Assembly: GCF_035751725.1 (NCBI RefSeq)
Contig: NZ_CP142104.1
Span: 3,038,001 to 3,102,000, forward strand
From: Pseudomonas frederiksbergensis
GTDB lineage: Bacteria > Pseudomonadota > Gammaproteobacteria > Pseudomonadales > Pseudomonadaceae
Length of the DNA: 64,000 nucleotides
Direction: 5' to 3'
Of the stretch, positions 1 to 8,339 are shown in pieces. Within the stretch, counting starts at the first letter, position 1. Every line of letters begins with the position of its first letter. Position numbers and translations under genes: made by a program. The notes below the pieces were generated by a model. The model saw only the letters and a program-made list of their open reading frames with translations. It was not told the DNA's origin and did not search any database.

Positions 1-608
1 ATGGATGAATTTGTTATTGCAAACAGTATTAGCTGCAAGTTTAGTTCTTGCCTCTAGTAATTATTTGATACATATGCAAGAGTCATCCTACCTGTCCAAC
101 AAGTCTCTCCCAAGGCCCTTATTTCATTGGGGAAAACTGAATAAACGGCGCGTCCTAGGAGATTTCTTACAGCGTCCCACAGACAATTAATACAGAAAAT
201 CAGGAACGGCCCTATCCATATTTCGTCGTTGACTCTGCCCGATCTCTTCTGATGCCCACGAATAGAATTAGAGCAAGCAAGCACGACTTGAAACTGCACT
301 TGGGGGTGTGACCCGACTGAACGCCTGTATCGCGTCATGACTTCTTCCTTGAGACTGAAACAAGCGTTCAATTATCAAGACTTAAATAATGATTAGAAGA
401 TACAGATTGACAGCAAAAACCAGTTCAGTTGGTTTTGCCGATCACTTATGTCAGGAAACAGAGGGCGGCCGGCTTGAGGCTGCGGGCCAAGGCGTCATTC
501 GCCAGGCGACCGCGAGCGGCGAACAGGACAGGCAGGAGCAAAGAATGGCCGGTTTGGCCGCAGACCGCGCAAGAGCCGTTAACAATGACTCTTGCGCAAA
601 GGGATGGA
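1..608. other. No convincing gene; one stem-loop
   Basis: No reading frame here has a convincing start, ribosome binding site or recognisable protein family, and the few short open frames look accidental. The first 400 bases are AT-richer than the rest of the window. A perfect 9-bp inverted repeat (GCGCAAGAG at 567-575, CTCTTGCGC at 589-597) lies just beyond the stop of the minus-strand oxidoreductase gene. It could act in its 3' end, but it has no following T-run, so it is not a canonical terminator. Confidence 0.4.
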
Positions 609-1634
609 TCAAGCAGGATCGACTACCTGAAGGGCAACACGTTCACGGCAAGGGCACTCGCCCATGTAACGGTGGGCCTCAACGAACTCGGAGAACGGGA
701 AAACCCGGGTCTTGAGCGGTAGCAGCACCCGATCGGCGGTAAGCTGATTGATATCGCGCAACGCGCGCTGCAAGGCCACCTGGTCCTGCACAATCCCCAG
801 CTCCGGCTTACCGGTGAAATTGCCGATGCAGTGCACAAAGAACTGAATATTCTTCTGGAAGGCCGCGCATGCGGGAAATGGCGTCTGGTTGCCACCTTGC
901 AAGCCATACAGCACCAGGCTGCCCCGCGGTGCCAGCACATCACCCAGCAGCGACATCTGTGGACCGCCAAGACCGTCGAACACCACGTCGACGCCACGGT
1001 TGTCCGTCAGCTTGTTGATTTGCATCAGCAAGTCCTGTTCTTCGGTGACGATCACCTTTTCAGCACCGAGCGACACCAGGTATTCACGCTCATCAGCTGT
1101 TTTGGTCGCCGCGATCACCCTGACACCCAAAGCCTTGCCCAACTGCACGAATGACGGGCCGGCGCAATGGCTGGCGTCGGTGACCAGGGCAAATTGCCCA
1201 GGCTTGACCCGCGCCAGGTCCATGTAGGCGAAATAGGCGATCAACAGCGGCGTGTAGTGCACGGCGGCCTCGATCGGGCTGAGCACGTCGGGATAGCGGG
1301 TCAGCGCGGTGCGTGGCAGCACGATGACCTCGCCATACACCGGATAATCGTTCGGGCTCTCTGCGGGGAAGCTGGCGACCTTGTCACCCACCGCCAGATC
1401 GTCGACCCCGTCGCCGACGGCGGTGACCACGCCGGCCATTTCATGGCCAAGCCCTGACGGCAGGCGCGCCTGGGACGACGCCAGGTTCTGGCGCCACAGG
1501 GTGTCATACCAACTGATGCCGATCGCTTCAACGCGGACCTGCACCTCTCCCGGCGCAGGAACAGCCGCCGCATGCTCTTCGCATTTGAGCACCTCGGCAC
1601 CGCCAAACTTGTGAAAACGGATCGTGCGGGACAT
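609..1634 (-). CDS. Zinc-independent alcohol dehydrogenase / quinone oxidoreductase family protein
   Basis: Medium-chain dehydrogenase/reductase of about 341 residues, predicted to use NAD(P)H to reduce quinones or enones in the cytosol. The GroES-like N-terminal half includes GLGHEMAGVV, followed by a Rossmann domain. The cysteine-rich structural zinc loop of true alcohol dehydrogenases is absent, which fits the quinone oxidoreductase (QOR) branch. The start is placed at MSRTIRFHKFGG, where family homology begins; an in-frame extension of 11 residues upstream looks non-native. It is divergent from a LysR gene, a layout in which the regulator commonly controls the neighbour. The substrate cannot be told from sequence. 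Confidence 0.85.
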   Translation of the reverse strand: MSRTIRFHKFGGAEVLKCEEHAAAVPAPGEVQVRVEAIGISWYDTLWRQNLASSQARLPSGLGHEMAGVVTAVGDGVDDLAVGDKVASFPAESPNDYPVYGEVIVLPRTALTRYPDVLSPIEAAVHYTPLLIAYFAYMDLARVKPGQFALVTDASHCAGPSFVQLGKALGVRVIAATKTADEREYLVSLGAEKVIVTEEQDLLMQINKLTDNRGVDVVFDGLGGPQMSLLGDVLAPRGSLVLYGLQGGNQTPFPACAAFQKNIQFFVHCIGNFTGKPELGIVQDQVALQRALRDINQLTADRVLLPLKTRVFPFSEFVEAHRYMGECPCRERVALQVVDPA

Positions 1635-1705
1635 CGCAAACCTCGTCAAAGTAACCTCTAATGCCATGAACTCTATCCGGGCTTTGTACCCAAGACCATC
1701 AGTGG

Positions 1706-1715
1706 CTATTAATAG
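1706..1715. promoter_or_regulatory. Palindrome in divergent promoter region (candidate LysR site)
   Basis: CTATTAATAG is a perfect 10-bp palindrome in the 258-bp gap between the divergent oxidoreductase and LysR genes. AT-rich palindromes in this position are typical of LysR-type operators, but binding here is inferred only from location. Confidence 0.35.
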
Positions 1716-1892
1716 TCGACATGCCTGTCATTGATTCCGCAGCAAGAATACCGAACCACTCCTGTAGGACTCATCCCCAAGAAAATGCATTTATCCGATG
1801 CAGAGCACCAGCCTTTCCCCGTAAGATTCATGCCGGCCATTGTTCTCATATGGCCGTCCACGTCAAGCTTGCCGAATCTGCCAGGACCCCAG

Positions 1893-2807
1893 ATGAATCG
1901 TAATGACCTGCGTCGTGTCGACCTGAACCTGTTGATCGTGTTCGAAACATTGATGCATGAACGCAGTGTGACCCGCGCCGCCGAGAAATTGTTCCTCGGC
2001 CAGCCGGCCATCAGTGCCGCGCTGTCACGCCTGCGCAGCCTGTTCGACGACCCCTTGTTCGTCCGCACCGGGCGCAGCATGGAGCCAACGGCCCGCGCCG
2101 TGGAAATCTTCGCCCTGCTCTCTCCGGCCCTGGATTCGATCTCCACGGCAGTCAGCCGGGCGGCAGAATTCGACCCCGCCACCAGCACCTCGGTGTTTCG
2201 CATCGGCCTGTCGGACGACGCCGAGTTCGCCCTGCTGCCCATGCTGCTCAAGCGCCTGCGGGCCGAAGCGCCGGGCATCGTGCTGGTGGTGCGCCGGGTC
2301 AATTACATCCTGATGCCGGGCTTGCTGGCCTCCGGTGAAATCTCCATCGGCGTCAGCTACACCGAAGACCTACCGGCCAACGCCAAGCGCAAGGTCTTGC
2401 GGCGAAGCATGCCCAAGGTGCTGCGAGCCGACACCGCGCCGGGAAAACTGACCGTGGACGAATTCTGCGCGCGTCCCCATGCCCTGGTGTCCTTTGCCGG
2501 GGACCTGAGTGGGTTTATCGACGAAGAGCTGGAAAAACTCGACCGCAAGCGTCATGTGGTGCTGGCGGTGCCACAATTCAACGGATTGAGTACGCTGTTA
2601 GCCGGCACCGATATCATCGCCATCGTGCCCGACTACACCGCCGACGCCCTGACCGCCGCCGGCGGCGTACGCGCCGAAGACCCACCCATACCGGTGCGCA
2701 GCTTCGAACTGCACATGGCCTGGCGTGGCTCTCAGGACAACGACCCTGGAGAGCGATGGTTGCGGTCGCGGATTCAGATGTTTTTTGGCGATCCTGAGAG
2801 TCTTTAG
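1893..2807 (+). CDS. LysR family transcriptional regulator
   Basis: LysR-type regulator of 304 residues with an N-terminal winged helix-turn-helix (MNRNDLRRVDLNLL, then RAAEKLFLGQPAISAALSRLR) and a C-terminal substrate-binding-type effector domain. The start is the ATG opening MNRNDLRR, matching the paralogue at 50943-51884 that begins the same way. It probably regulates the divergent oxidoreductase gene. Its last ten codons (M F F G D P E S L stop) recur, with near-silent changes, at 17540-17569. The gene's 3' end therefore looks like the integration target of the island that follows, and the gene would have been kept intact by a replacement 3' end. Confidence 0.9.
   Translation: MNRNDLRRVDLNLLIVFETLMHERSVTRAAEKLFLGQPAISAALSRLRSLFDDPLFVRTGRSMEPTARAVEIFALLSPALDSISTAVSRAAEFDPATSTSVFRIGLSDDAEFALLPMLLKRLRAEAPGIVLVVRRVNYILMPGLLASGEISIGVSYTEDLPANAKRKVLRRSMPKVLRADTAPGKLTVDEFCARPHALVSFAGDLSGFIDEELEKLDRKRHVVLAVPQFNGLSTLLAGTDIIAIVPDYTADALTAAGGVRAEDPPIPVRSFELHMAWRGSQDNDPGERWLRSRIQMFFGDPESL
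2778..2807 (+). repeat. Left end repeat (attL-like), 3' end of the LysR gene
   Basis: Thirty bases coding for M F F G D P E S L stop. The sequence matches 17540-17569 at 25 of 30 positions. Four of the five differences are synonymous third-base changes and the fifth swaps Glu for Asp. Confidence 0.65.
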
Positions 2808-2893
2808 GTGTCGTCGGGCAGGCTGTTCATCTGATCATTTTTGCCTTTCCACAAACCATGGAGCTCCATGCACTTCCAGTGGATTGCTACATT

Positions 2894-2942
2894 GGGGGCA
2901 CATCTGAGGGCATGCTTTGGATGGTTTGAAAAGGATGCCCCC
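2894..2942. repeat. Short GGGGGCA-type repeats at the left end of the island
   Basis: GGGGGCA at 2894-2900, GAGGGCA at 2906-2912 and the inverted TGCCCCC at 2936-2942. The same heptamer occurs twice at the right end (17473-17479, 17485-17491). Spaced short repeats at both ends of an element are typical of integrase arm-type binding sites, but that role is inferred. Confidence 0.4.
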
Positions 2943-3030
2943 AGCCTGAGGTCCAACAGCCCCCTTCTCGAAAAAGTCACCCTTTGCTGTTCCCAGCCGC
3001 CGTCGAGCGCTGTCCGATCACCTCAGTTAA

Positions 3031-3462
3031 TGGCTGAACCTCCGTACGAGAACAAGTGGGGATAGTCGAGGGCACATCAATGCCCTTAGAGCCCAGAAAA
3101 ACTTCCAAGCCTATCTCCAGCAGGCTATTAATGAGGATAGCTCCGACCGGACTCCCAGCGAGTCGATAGGGCAACGCCTCAAGCTTATACGCAACATCAT
3201 TTCATACCGCCTTCCCCGAGACATCATGGCGCTGAGCAAGATCCAAGTGGACGTTTTGACCCGGAGGGGCATCGAGGCAGGGGACTTTGGCTTTTTTGCA
3301 GAACAGCTTGAAAATCTGTTCCATGATCCGCTGCTCACCACGTTGGATGAATACGGTGTGCCGACCCAGATCTCCTCGAAATTCAAAGGGGCGATCTTAC
3401 CTTCAGAAAACCTTACCCAACTACTCGACAAGTTACGTGCATGGGCGCCTAGAATCGAATAA
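3031..3462 (+). pseudogene. 5'-truncated hypothetical ORF
   Basis: An open frame with protein-like composition runs from a stop at 3028-3030 to a TAA ending at 3462, but the first ATG is at 3226 (MALSKIQVDVLTRRG). The in-frame stretch before it (RAQKNFQAYLQQAINE, then RLKLIRNIISYRLPRD) reads like genuine helical protein yet has no usable start codon or ribosome binding site. This is most simply the C-terminal remnant of a larger gene. Translation from the ATG at 3226 would give a 78-residue protein. I do not recognise the family. It lies at the left edge of the island ahead of the DUF559 gene. Confidence 0.4.
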
Positions 3463-3642
3463 ACACCGTTGACACACTTCGAAAAAAGCATCGTAAGGTG
3501 GGCTGTAGATGGAATCTAACAGGGAGTATTGCAGCCATTCACCAGCACCCTAACGCCCGCTACAGTCGTAGAGACCATTCATGCTCGGTGGTATGTGTAC
3601 GCAGTCAACGGCAACCGGACAGTATGTCAGCGGAGACGACGA

Positions 3643-4599
3643 ATGAAGTACCCAGGCCACCCCACTGATGAGACTCCGCCTTCGTGGTACCACGACCGGG
3701 GGCAGTCCTACATCGAGCAGGAGTTCCAGAACGCGATTGAGGATCTCGCGAGTGCCATCGAGAGCGAACACTGGTTCGGAGACACCGAAAAACATCATCG
3801 ATACAGGGTCGACTTCATTCTCAAAGATGCACGTCTGATTGTCGAACTGGATGGGCACGCATATCACTCGACAAAGGAACAGCTCGAAAAGGATGCGATC
3901 CGGCAGCGGTACCTTACCCGTGCTGGTTACTCAGTCATCCGCTTCACTGGACGTGAGATCAACCGTGATGTGCGGAAATGCGTTGCGGATGTTAGGCAAA
4001 TCTACCTTGAGCGCATGCAGCGGGCTCCAGCGAAATATCGTGTCATGTACGTCGATTACACATTCGTAATGAAGCAGATGCACTTGGCGCTGAGTTTTTA
4101 TCGGGACATTCATCCTGACAAAACTCTGGAACCCCAATCGATCGAGAGCATCATTCCACATGCGATTTCTTGGCTTCACGAAAAGTCGTTCATCACCGTA
4201 TTCGTCTTTTGCCCAACGGAAGACCGAAACGAAATCAATCACCTGAACAGCGTGGTGATGGAATACGACACTGGGGAGGTCAGGTTCAATACCCTGACAA
4301 GCGACTGGTACACCCTTGATCTAGGTGAGCATATGGAAGCCTATGCTCACCTGTTCGATGAGTTCATCCTGGTCGCGGATGACCCGGTCTACACGGCCCC
4401 GTTCCGAGCGGTCCTACCTCAACAGCTCAGAGATCAAAAGGTGGGTTTGTTCACCAATAAGTACTTTGCCAATGGAAAGCTCCTGCGCCTGGGAAACCAG
4501 GAGACTCATTTCGCTGGAACCGACCTGGTGCAAGTACGGTGGCAAAACGTCTGGTATGCCATTGGATCATCATTTGGGCTTGTTCCCTATGAGCTATAG
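3643..4599 (+). CDS. DUF559 / Vsr-like PD-(D/E)XK nuclease domain protein
   Basis: Protein of 318 residues. Residues about 20-110 match the DUF559 fold related to very-short-patch-repair endonucleases, with candidate catalytic D57 and E68 in RVDFILKDARLIVELDGHAYH and the downstream GYSVIRFTGREI strand-helix. The C-terminal 200 residues are not recognised. The start is the ATG after a GGAG at about 12 bases; an in-frame upstream extension is compositionally poor. The gene is convergent with the 503-residue gene beyond it. DUF559 proteins often occur in mobile and defence contexts, and a DNA-cleaving role here is an inference from the fold. Confidence 0.75.
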   Translation: MKYPGHPTDETPPSWYHDRGQSYIEQEFQNAIEDLASAIESEHWFGDTEKHHRYRVDFILKDARLIVELDGHAYHSTKEQLEKDAIRQRYLTRAGYSVIRFTGREINRDVRKCVADVRQIYLERMQRAPAKYRVMYVDYTFVMKQMHLALSFYRDIHPDKTLEPQSIESIIPHAISWLHEKSFITVFVFCPTEDRNEINHLNSVVMEYDTGEVRFNTLTSDWYTLDLGEHMEAYAHLFDEFILVADDPVYTAPFRAVLPQQLRDQKVGLFTNKYFANGKLLRLGNQETHFAGTDLVQVRWQNVWYAIGSSFGLVPYEL

Positions 4600-4741
4600 C
4601 TACCGTGCCATCATTAAAACTCACTGATACACTGCGACTCGAAACGCTAAAGGTTAATCTGCTAGAGTGCCGATCCGCATAGATTCCGTCTGCCTGCGGC
4701 GGATAATACGTTACGGCTCTCCGCAGATTCAGCCCCAACTT

Positions 4742-6253
4742 TCATCCACGAATACCGGATTGAATGACTTTCACCGCAGCCATCAGCTGTTGGTCCAATT
4801 CAATCAAAGCCTGACCGAAAAACACCTTGAAAAGTACGGTCGCCTGCACATCGTCCAGTAAATCGAAATGTCCTCCCAGTGTCTTTCCCGTGCGAATAAT
4901 CAGGTTCGCAGTCTTTGTATTGCCAGCGAATCCAGCGCAAATCAGCACTTGCACGGGCTGAACCGAATACTCTCGAGCCATTTCGATCACGCGTGCGCAC
5001 AAGTACACGCTAGTGAGGTACACCTGCTCATACTCATCTCCCACAATGAACTGCTCGCTACCACCACTGAGGGTTACTAACCCTTGCGCTCCACCGTCAG
5101 CAATTCGCTTAAGCTCCTCAAGGCTGAAACTGACCAGGTCAAACTCGCCGGGTCGAAGTGGCGTGCAATACGACCGCACAGTACTTGCGGCATATCCCCT
5201 GACCTTTACTTGCCATTGCCTGAACTCCGTCAACTCGACGGCATGGCCGGCGGGCTGGCTGCACTGCAAATAGTCACCAAGCACCTGCGGAAAGTTGACA
5301 CTGGTTGGCACCCAAGTACCCCGGTGTCGGCCTCTTCCACGTCCACGGCTGGGCGAGAGCACTGTACGGTTGACCATGGGCGCCGACAGAAGACAGCGCA
5401 GGTCATAGCCGATCATAAATAGCGCCGCCTCTAAGCAATGACTGCGCTCCTGCAGCGAACCAGCAAACATTGTCGGCGCCCCGGCAAGGGTCACTTGGAT
5501 GATCCAACCGAGCTCGAGCTGGCTGCGCGCCCATGAATAGCTCGGTACAGCCTTGGAAAAGAACTGCGGCGAGTTTGCGAAACCGAATGCACCAGGATCA
5601 CGGATCTGCGCTCCACGCGCCGCACCCGAAGGGAATCTGAGTTGCGCTGGCGTCTGCTTGCCTTGACGGTAAAGTGCATACAGCATGGCGATCGCTGCAC
5701 CAACCCGGCTGTCATAGATCGGCGAACCAGTCTTGTCGAGCAACGAGTGAATCTTGGTCAGCCCCGCATCGAAACGCAGGATGCTGCTCGCATCCAATTG
5801 GGAGAGCTTTTGAATGGAATTCAGGTCGAAAAGCGGAATACAGCTATCGAGGTAATGTACGAGCTTCCCATGACGACGGAGCTGGTGAAGAAAAGGGATA
5901 GCTCCGCGAACGCCGCCCCATTGCAATACCGCCAGGCATGCACTGTAGGCAGTGTTGTCACACTTCAAAGCCAGCGCCTTCGTCAGCCGGATACGAAGCA
6001 GATCGAGCGATACCTTCGTGCTGGCCCAGTCCGCAGATTTCACCCATTTCCCGGTCTGGTAGTCGTGCCAAACACTTCCCCAACAGTACAGTGCGTGAAC
6101 TTTTTCGATGCCTACGACTTTGTGGTTCAACCCATCGTCGACAAACCTGCTTTTCGGGAACTGCAGGTGCACAGCTAGCCGGGGAAGCTCCACTTGAAGC
6201 CACTCTATAAAACTTCGCACATCCGGCTGCGCGAGAAAGGCCGTCCGATCCAT
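4742..6253 (-). CDS. Hypothetical protein linked to DUF262 restriction genes
   Basis: Protein of 503 residues starting at MDRTAFLAQPDVRSF. I do not recognise the family. The N-terminal 280 residues contain a conserved-looking helical core (GSPIYDSRVGAAIAMLYALYR, WARSQLELGWII) that faintly recalls helical DNA-glycosylase-like folds, but this is too weak to assign. A basic RGRGRGRHRG linker near the middle leads to a second, unrecognised domain. The gene follows the two DUF262 genes on the same strand, with about 115 bases between its start and the previous stop. It may be a third component of that restriction-like set. Confidence 0.7.
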   Translation of the reverse strand: MDRTAFLAQPDVRSFIEWLQVELPRLAVHLQFPKSRFVDDGLNHKVVGIEKVHALYCWGSVWHDYQTGKWVKSADWASTKVSLDLLRIRLTKALALKCDNTAYSACLAVLQWGGVRGAIPFLHQLRRHGKLVHYLDSCIPLFDLNSIQKLSQLDASSILRFDAGLTKIHSLLDKTGSPIYDSRVGAAIAMLYALYRQGKQTPAQLRFPSGAARGAQIRDPGAFGFANSPQFFSKAVPSYSWARSQLELGWIIQVTLAGAPTMFAGSLQERSHCLEAALFMIGYDLRCLLSAPMVNRTVLSPSRGRGRGRHRGTWVPTSVNFPQVLGDYLQCSQPAGHAVELTEFRQWQVKVRGYAASTVRSYCTPLRPGEFDLVSFSLEELKRIADGGAQGLVTLSGGSEQFIVGDEYEQVYLTSVYLCARVIEMAREYSVQPVQVLICAGFAGNTKTANLIIRTGKTLGGHFDLLDDVQATVLFKVFFGQALIELDQQLMAAVKVIQSGIRG

Positions 6254-6368
6254 CTGTCTGCCAATTCCCTTTAAAAAAATGATTGATGTGTCCGCGGCCC
6301 GCAGATGACAGGATCCATCTCGCGTCGATAGCGAGGCGAGACGGATGCACCCGGCTACGGCAAAAGGT

Positions 6369-8339
6369 TCACGTGCCGTAGTGCGTCTCAATGAGCGAGA
6401 GCATCGCTAGCGCATGCTCGTTGATCTGATCCTGCCCCCAGTCGTCGCCTTTGCCCAGCACGTGGAACATGTGCGCCAGTTTCAAGGAGTCGTACTTGGG
6501 CTTGGCGCGGAATGCCGCTTGCTTCTTAAGTACCGCCAGATTGCTGTATGAGGAGTTTTCGCCGGGGCTGAGCAGCACCAGATTGCCGAATCCGTGTAGC
6601 AACTCGTCAGGTAATGTCCTGCGGAACTCTTCGTTTTGCGGATGCACATGTTCGACAGAGTTCTTCGACGTAATCCGGTACAGGTGCAGCTTTTCAAGAT
6701 CAAGCCAGTTGAAGGTGCTGCGTTCACGCCACAGAATGTATTCCAGTTTCTGGAACCAGTAGTGCTCGAAACTCGTGCCGTTGGCCTCCTTGAGATAAGT
6801 CACTGTCGTTGCGATGGACACCGGCTCGGCGGTGTCACTGGACAACAGCCAATAGCTCGCTTCTTTCTGGGTCATTTCGGTGAGGGAGAGCTGGTTATCG
6901 ATCTGTTCGAGCAACGCCAGCACTTGATGCTCCTTCATATCAGGCGAGTCGACCAGCCTTCCCAGGAACGGTGTCAGCCAATACTGAGCACTGCGCTCAC
7001 CCGTGAGGTAACGCATACTCTGCAGTTGACTCAGGTCGGAAGTGTCCTGAGTGATGGAGCGCCAATCGGGGCCATTGCCTTTGCTTCGATTGTTGATGGA
7101 ACTCAAGCGCAAGGTTCGTTCATCTTCCTCACCCAGGCGCACCCACTTGACGACCCAGCGGTCGAACTGAAACCGCACGTTCCAGAGGCATTCCATAAAC
7201 CCCTTGACTTGCGCCGCAGTGGCCTTTTTGACGAAGCGGGAGAAACAGTCATTGAGGTTGCTGTCGTTGAGCCGTGAGCCGATGTCACTCCAATCCTGAG
7301 TGCGTCGGTAGATTCGAAACGCATGCATGAGCAACAGACCAAAGCTGACGATCGACTGATAGCGAGCCTCATCCTTCTCCCGCGGCTCTTCAACCGACGC
7401 ATCGTTATTCATTCTCATCGAACGTATTTCGCTGATCGTGCGGCCTTTCGCATAACCAGCTACGGGGCGATCAAAGGAAAAGTGCTCAAAGGAGTGGTCC
7501 GTGAGATCGTTGAATTTCAACCCCCCCCAACTGGCACCAGCGAAGACATCACGTAGGTTTTTCTCGAAGTAATTCCCCATATCTTCGCACGCCTGCCAGA
7601 TGCCTTCGTAAGTGGCACGGTGCTGCTTGATACGATTCATCAAGCGTGCCTTGAGGATATCGGTCTGCTCAAGCTGGACCCCGCTGGTGTTCAGCGTCGC
7701 GAACAGTTTGTTCAGGTCCATGCCTGCGGGCATGACATTGTTGACCCAGGTCACCTGGTTGAACAGATAGTCCCCGACGCGTTCAAGGGCTCGCTCGCCT
7801 CCCACTGCCTGCAACCTCTTCAGTCTATCGCATGCGACTTTTCGGGCAGCAATCAAGTGTATGAGATAGGGGTTCGAAATCTCCCTTTCGTCCGGCTCGA
7901 TGTCCGCCGTCAAACCCGCCCAGGCGCTCAACCGTGACTGAACTTCTTCACGAATATTGAATGTGAGTCTCGGCGCATTGCCCAAGATCACAAGCGACCG
8001 CAGCGGCGATGATGGCCTCAACGCACAGAACGCAAGCGCCAGCACCATCAATGTCGTCATTCGTTGCTGGCCATCGATGAGTTCGTAGGTCATGCCTGCA
8101 TCAGAGGTCGAGCCCGGAACTACTTCGCTGGTCAGCACCGTGCCGATAAAGTAATGCGATTGCGCGGGTTGACCGTCCGCATCGGGCTCGCTCGCCAGGA
8201 TGATCTGCTCCAGCAGTGCCTCCACATCGTCACTGGACCATACATAGGGCCGCTGGTAACAGGGAATGGTCAGCGATATGCCTTGCTGGCATAGCGTGGC
8301 GGCAGTCTGCACATTTGACTGGACCTGAGCGTTCATCAT
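6369..8339 (-). CDS. DUF262 and DUF1524 domain protein (GmrSD-like restriction protein)
   Basis: Protein of 656 residues. The N-terminal DUF262 (ParB/Srx-like NTPase) domain carries the signature YELIDGQQRMTTL at about residues 85-97. The C-terminal DUF1524 HNH-type nuclease domain has SVEHVHPQN and GNLVLLSPGENSSYSN, the usual His-x-x-Pro and late-Asn elements. This domain order is that of GmrSD/BrxU type IV restriction enzymes, which cut modified phage DNA using nucleotide hydrolysis. The start overlaps the stop of the upstream DUF262 gene by four bases (ATGA), so the two are translationally coupled. A second ATG three bases on is an alternative start. The modification recognised is unknown. 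Confidence 0.85.
   Translation of the reverse strand: MMNAQVQSNVQTAATLCQQGISLTIPCYQRPYVWSSDDVEALLEQIILASEPDADGQPAQSHYFIGTVLTSEVVPGSTSDAGMTYELIDGQQRMTTLMVLALAFCALRPSSPLRSLVILGNAPRLTFNIREEVQSRLSAWAGLTADIEPDEREISNPYLIHLIAARKVACDRLKRLQAVGGERALERVGDYLFNQVTWVNNVMPAGMDLNKLFATLNTSGVQLEQTDILKARLMNRIKQHRATYEGIWQACEDMGNYFEKNLRDVFAGASWGGLKFNDLTDHSFEHFSFDRPVAGYAKGRTISEIRSMRMNNDASVEEPREKDEARYQSIVSFGLLLMHAFRIYRRTQDWSDIGSRLNDSNLNDCFSRFVKKATAAQVKGFMECLWNVRFQFDRWVVKWVRLGEEDERTLRLSSINNRSKGNGPDWRSITQDTSDLSQLQSMRYLTGERSAQYWLTPFLGRLVDSPDMKEHQVLALLEQIDNQLSLTEMTQKEASYWLLSSDTAEPVSIATTVTYLKEANGTSFEHYWFQKLEYILWRERSTFNWLDLEKLHLYRITSKNSVEHVHPQNEEFRRTLPDELLHGFGNLVLLSPGENSSYSNLAVLKKQAAFRAKPKYDSLKLAHMFHVLGKGDDWGQDQINEHALAMLSLIETHYGT

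Noticed and set aside
5..371. Short overlapping open frames on both strands at the window start
   Set aside because: No ribosome binding site, no family resemblance and composition unlike the neighbouring genes.
389..722. Two overlapping plus-strand frames downstream of the oxidoreductase gene
   Set aside because: They share the same DNA in two frames, partly overlap the oxidoreductase 3' end, and neither has a plausible protein composition.
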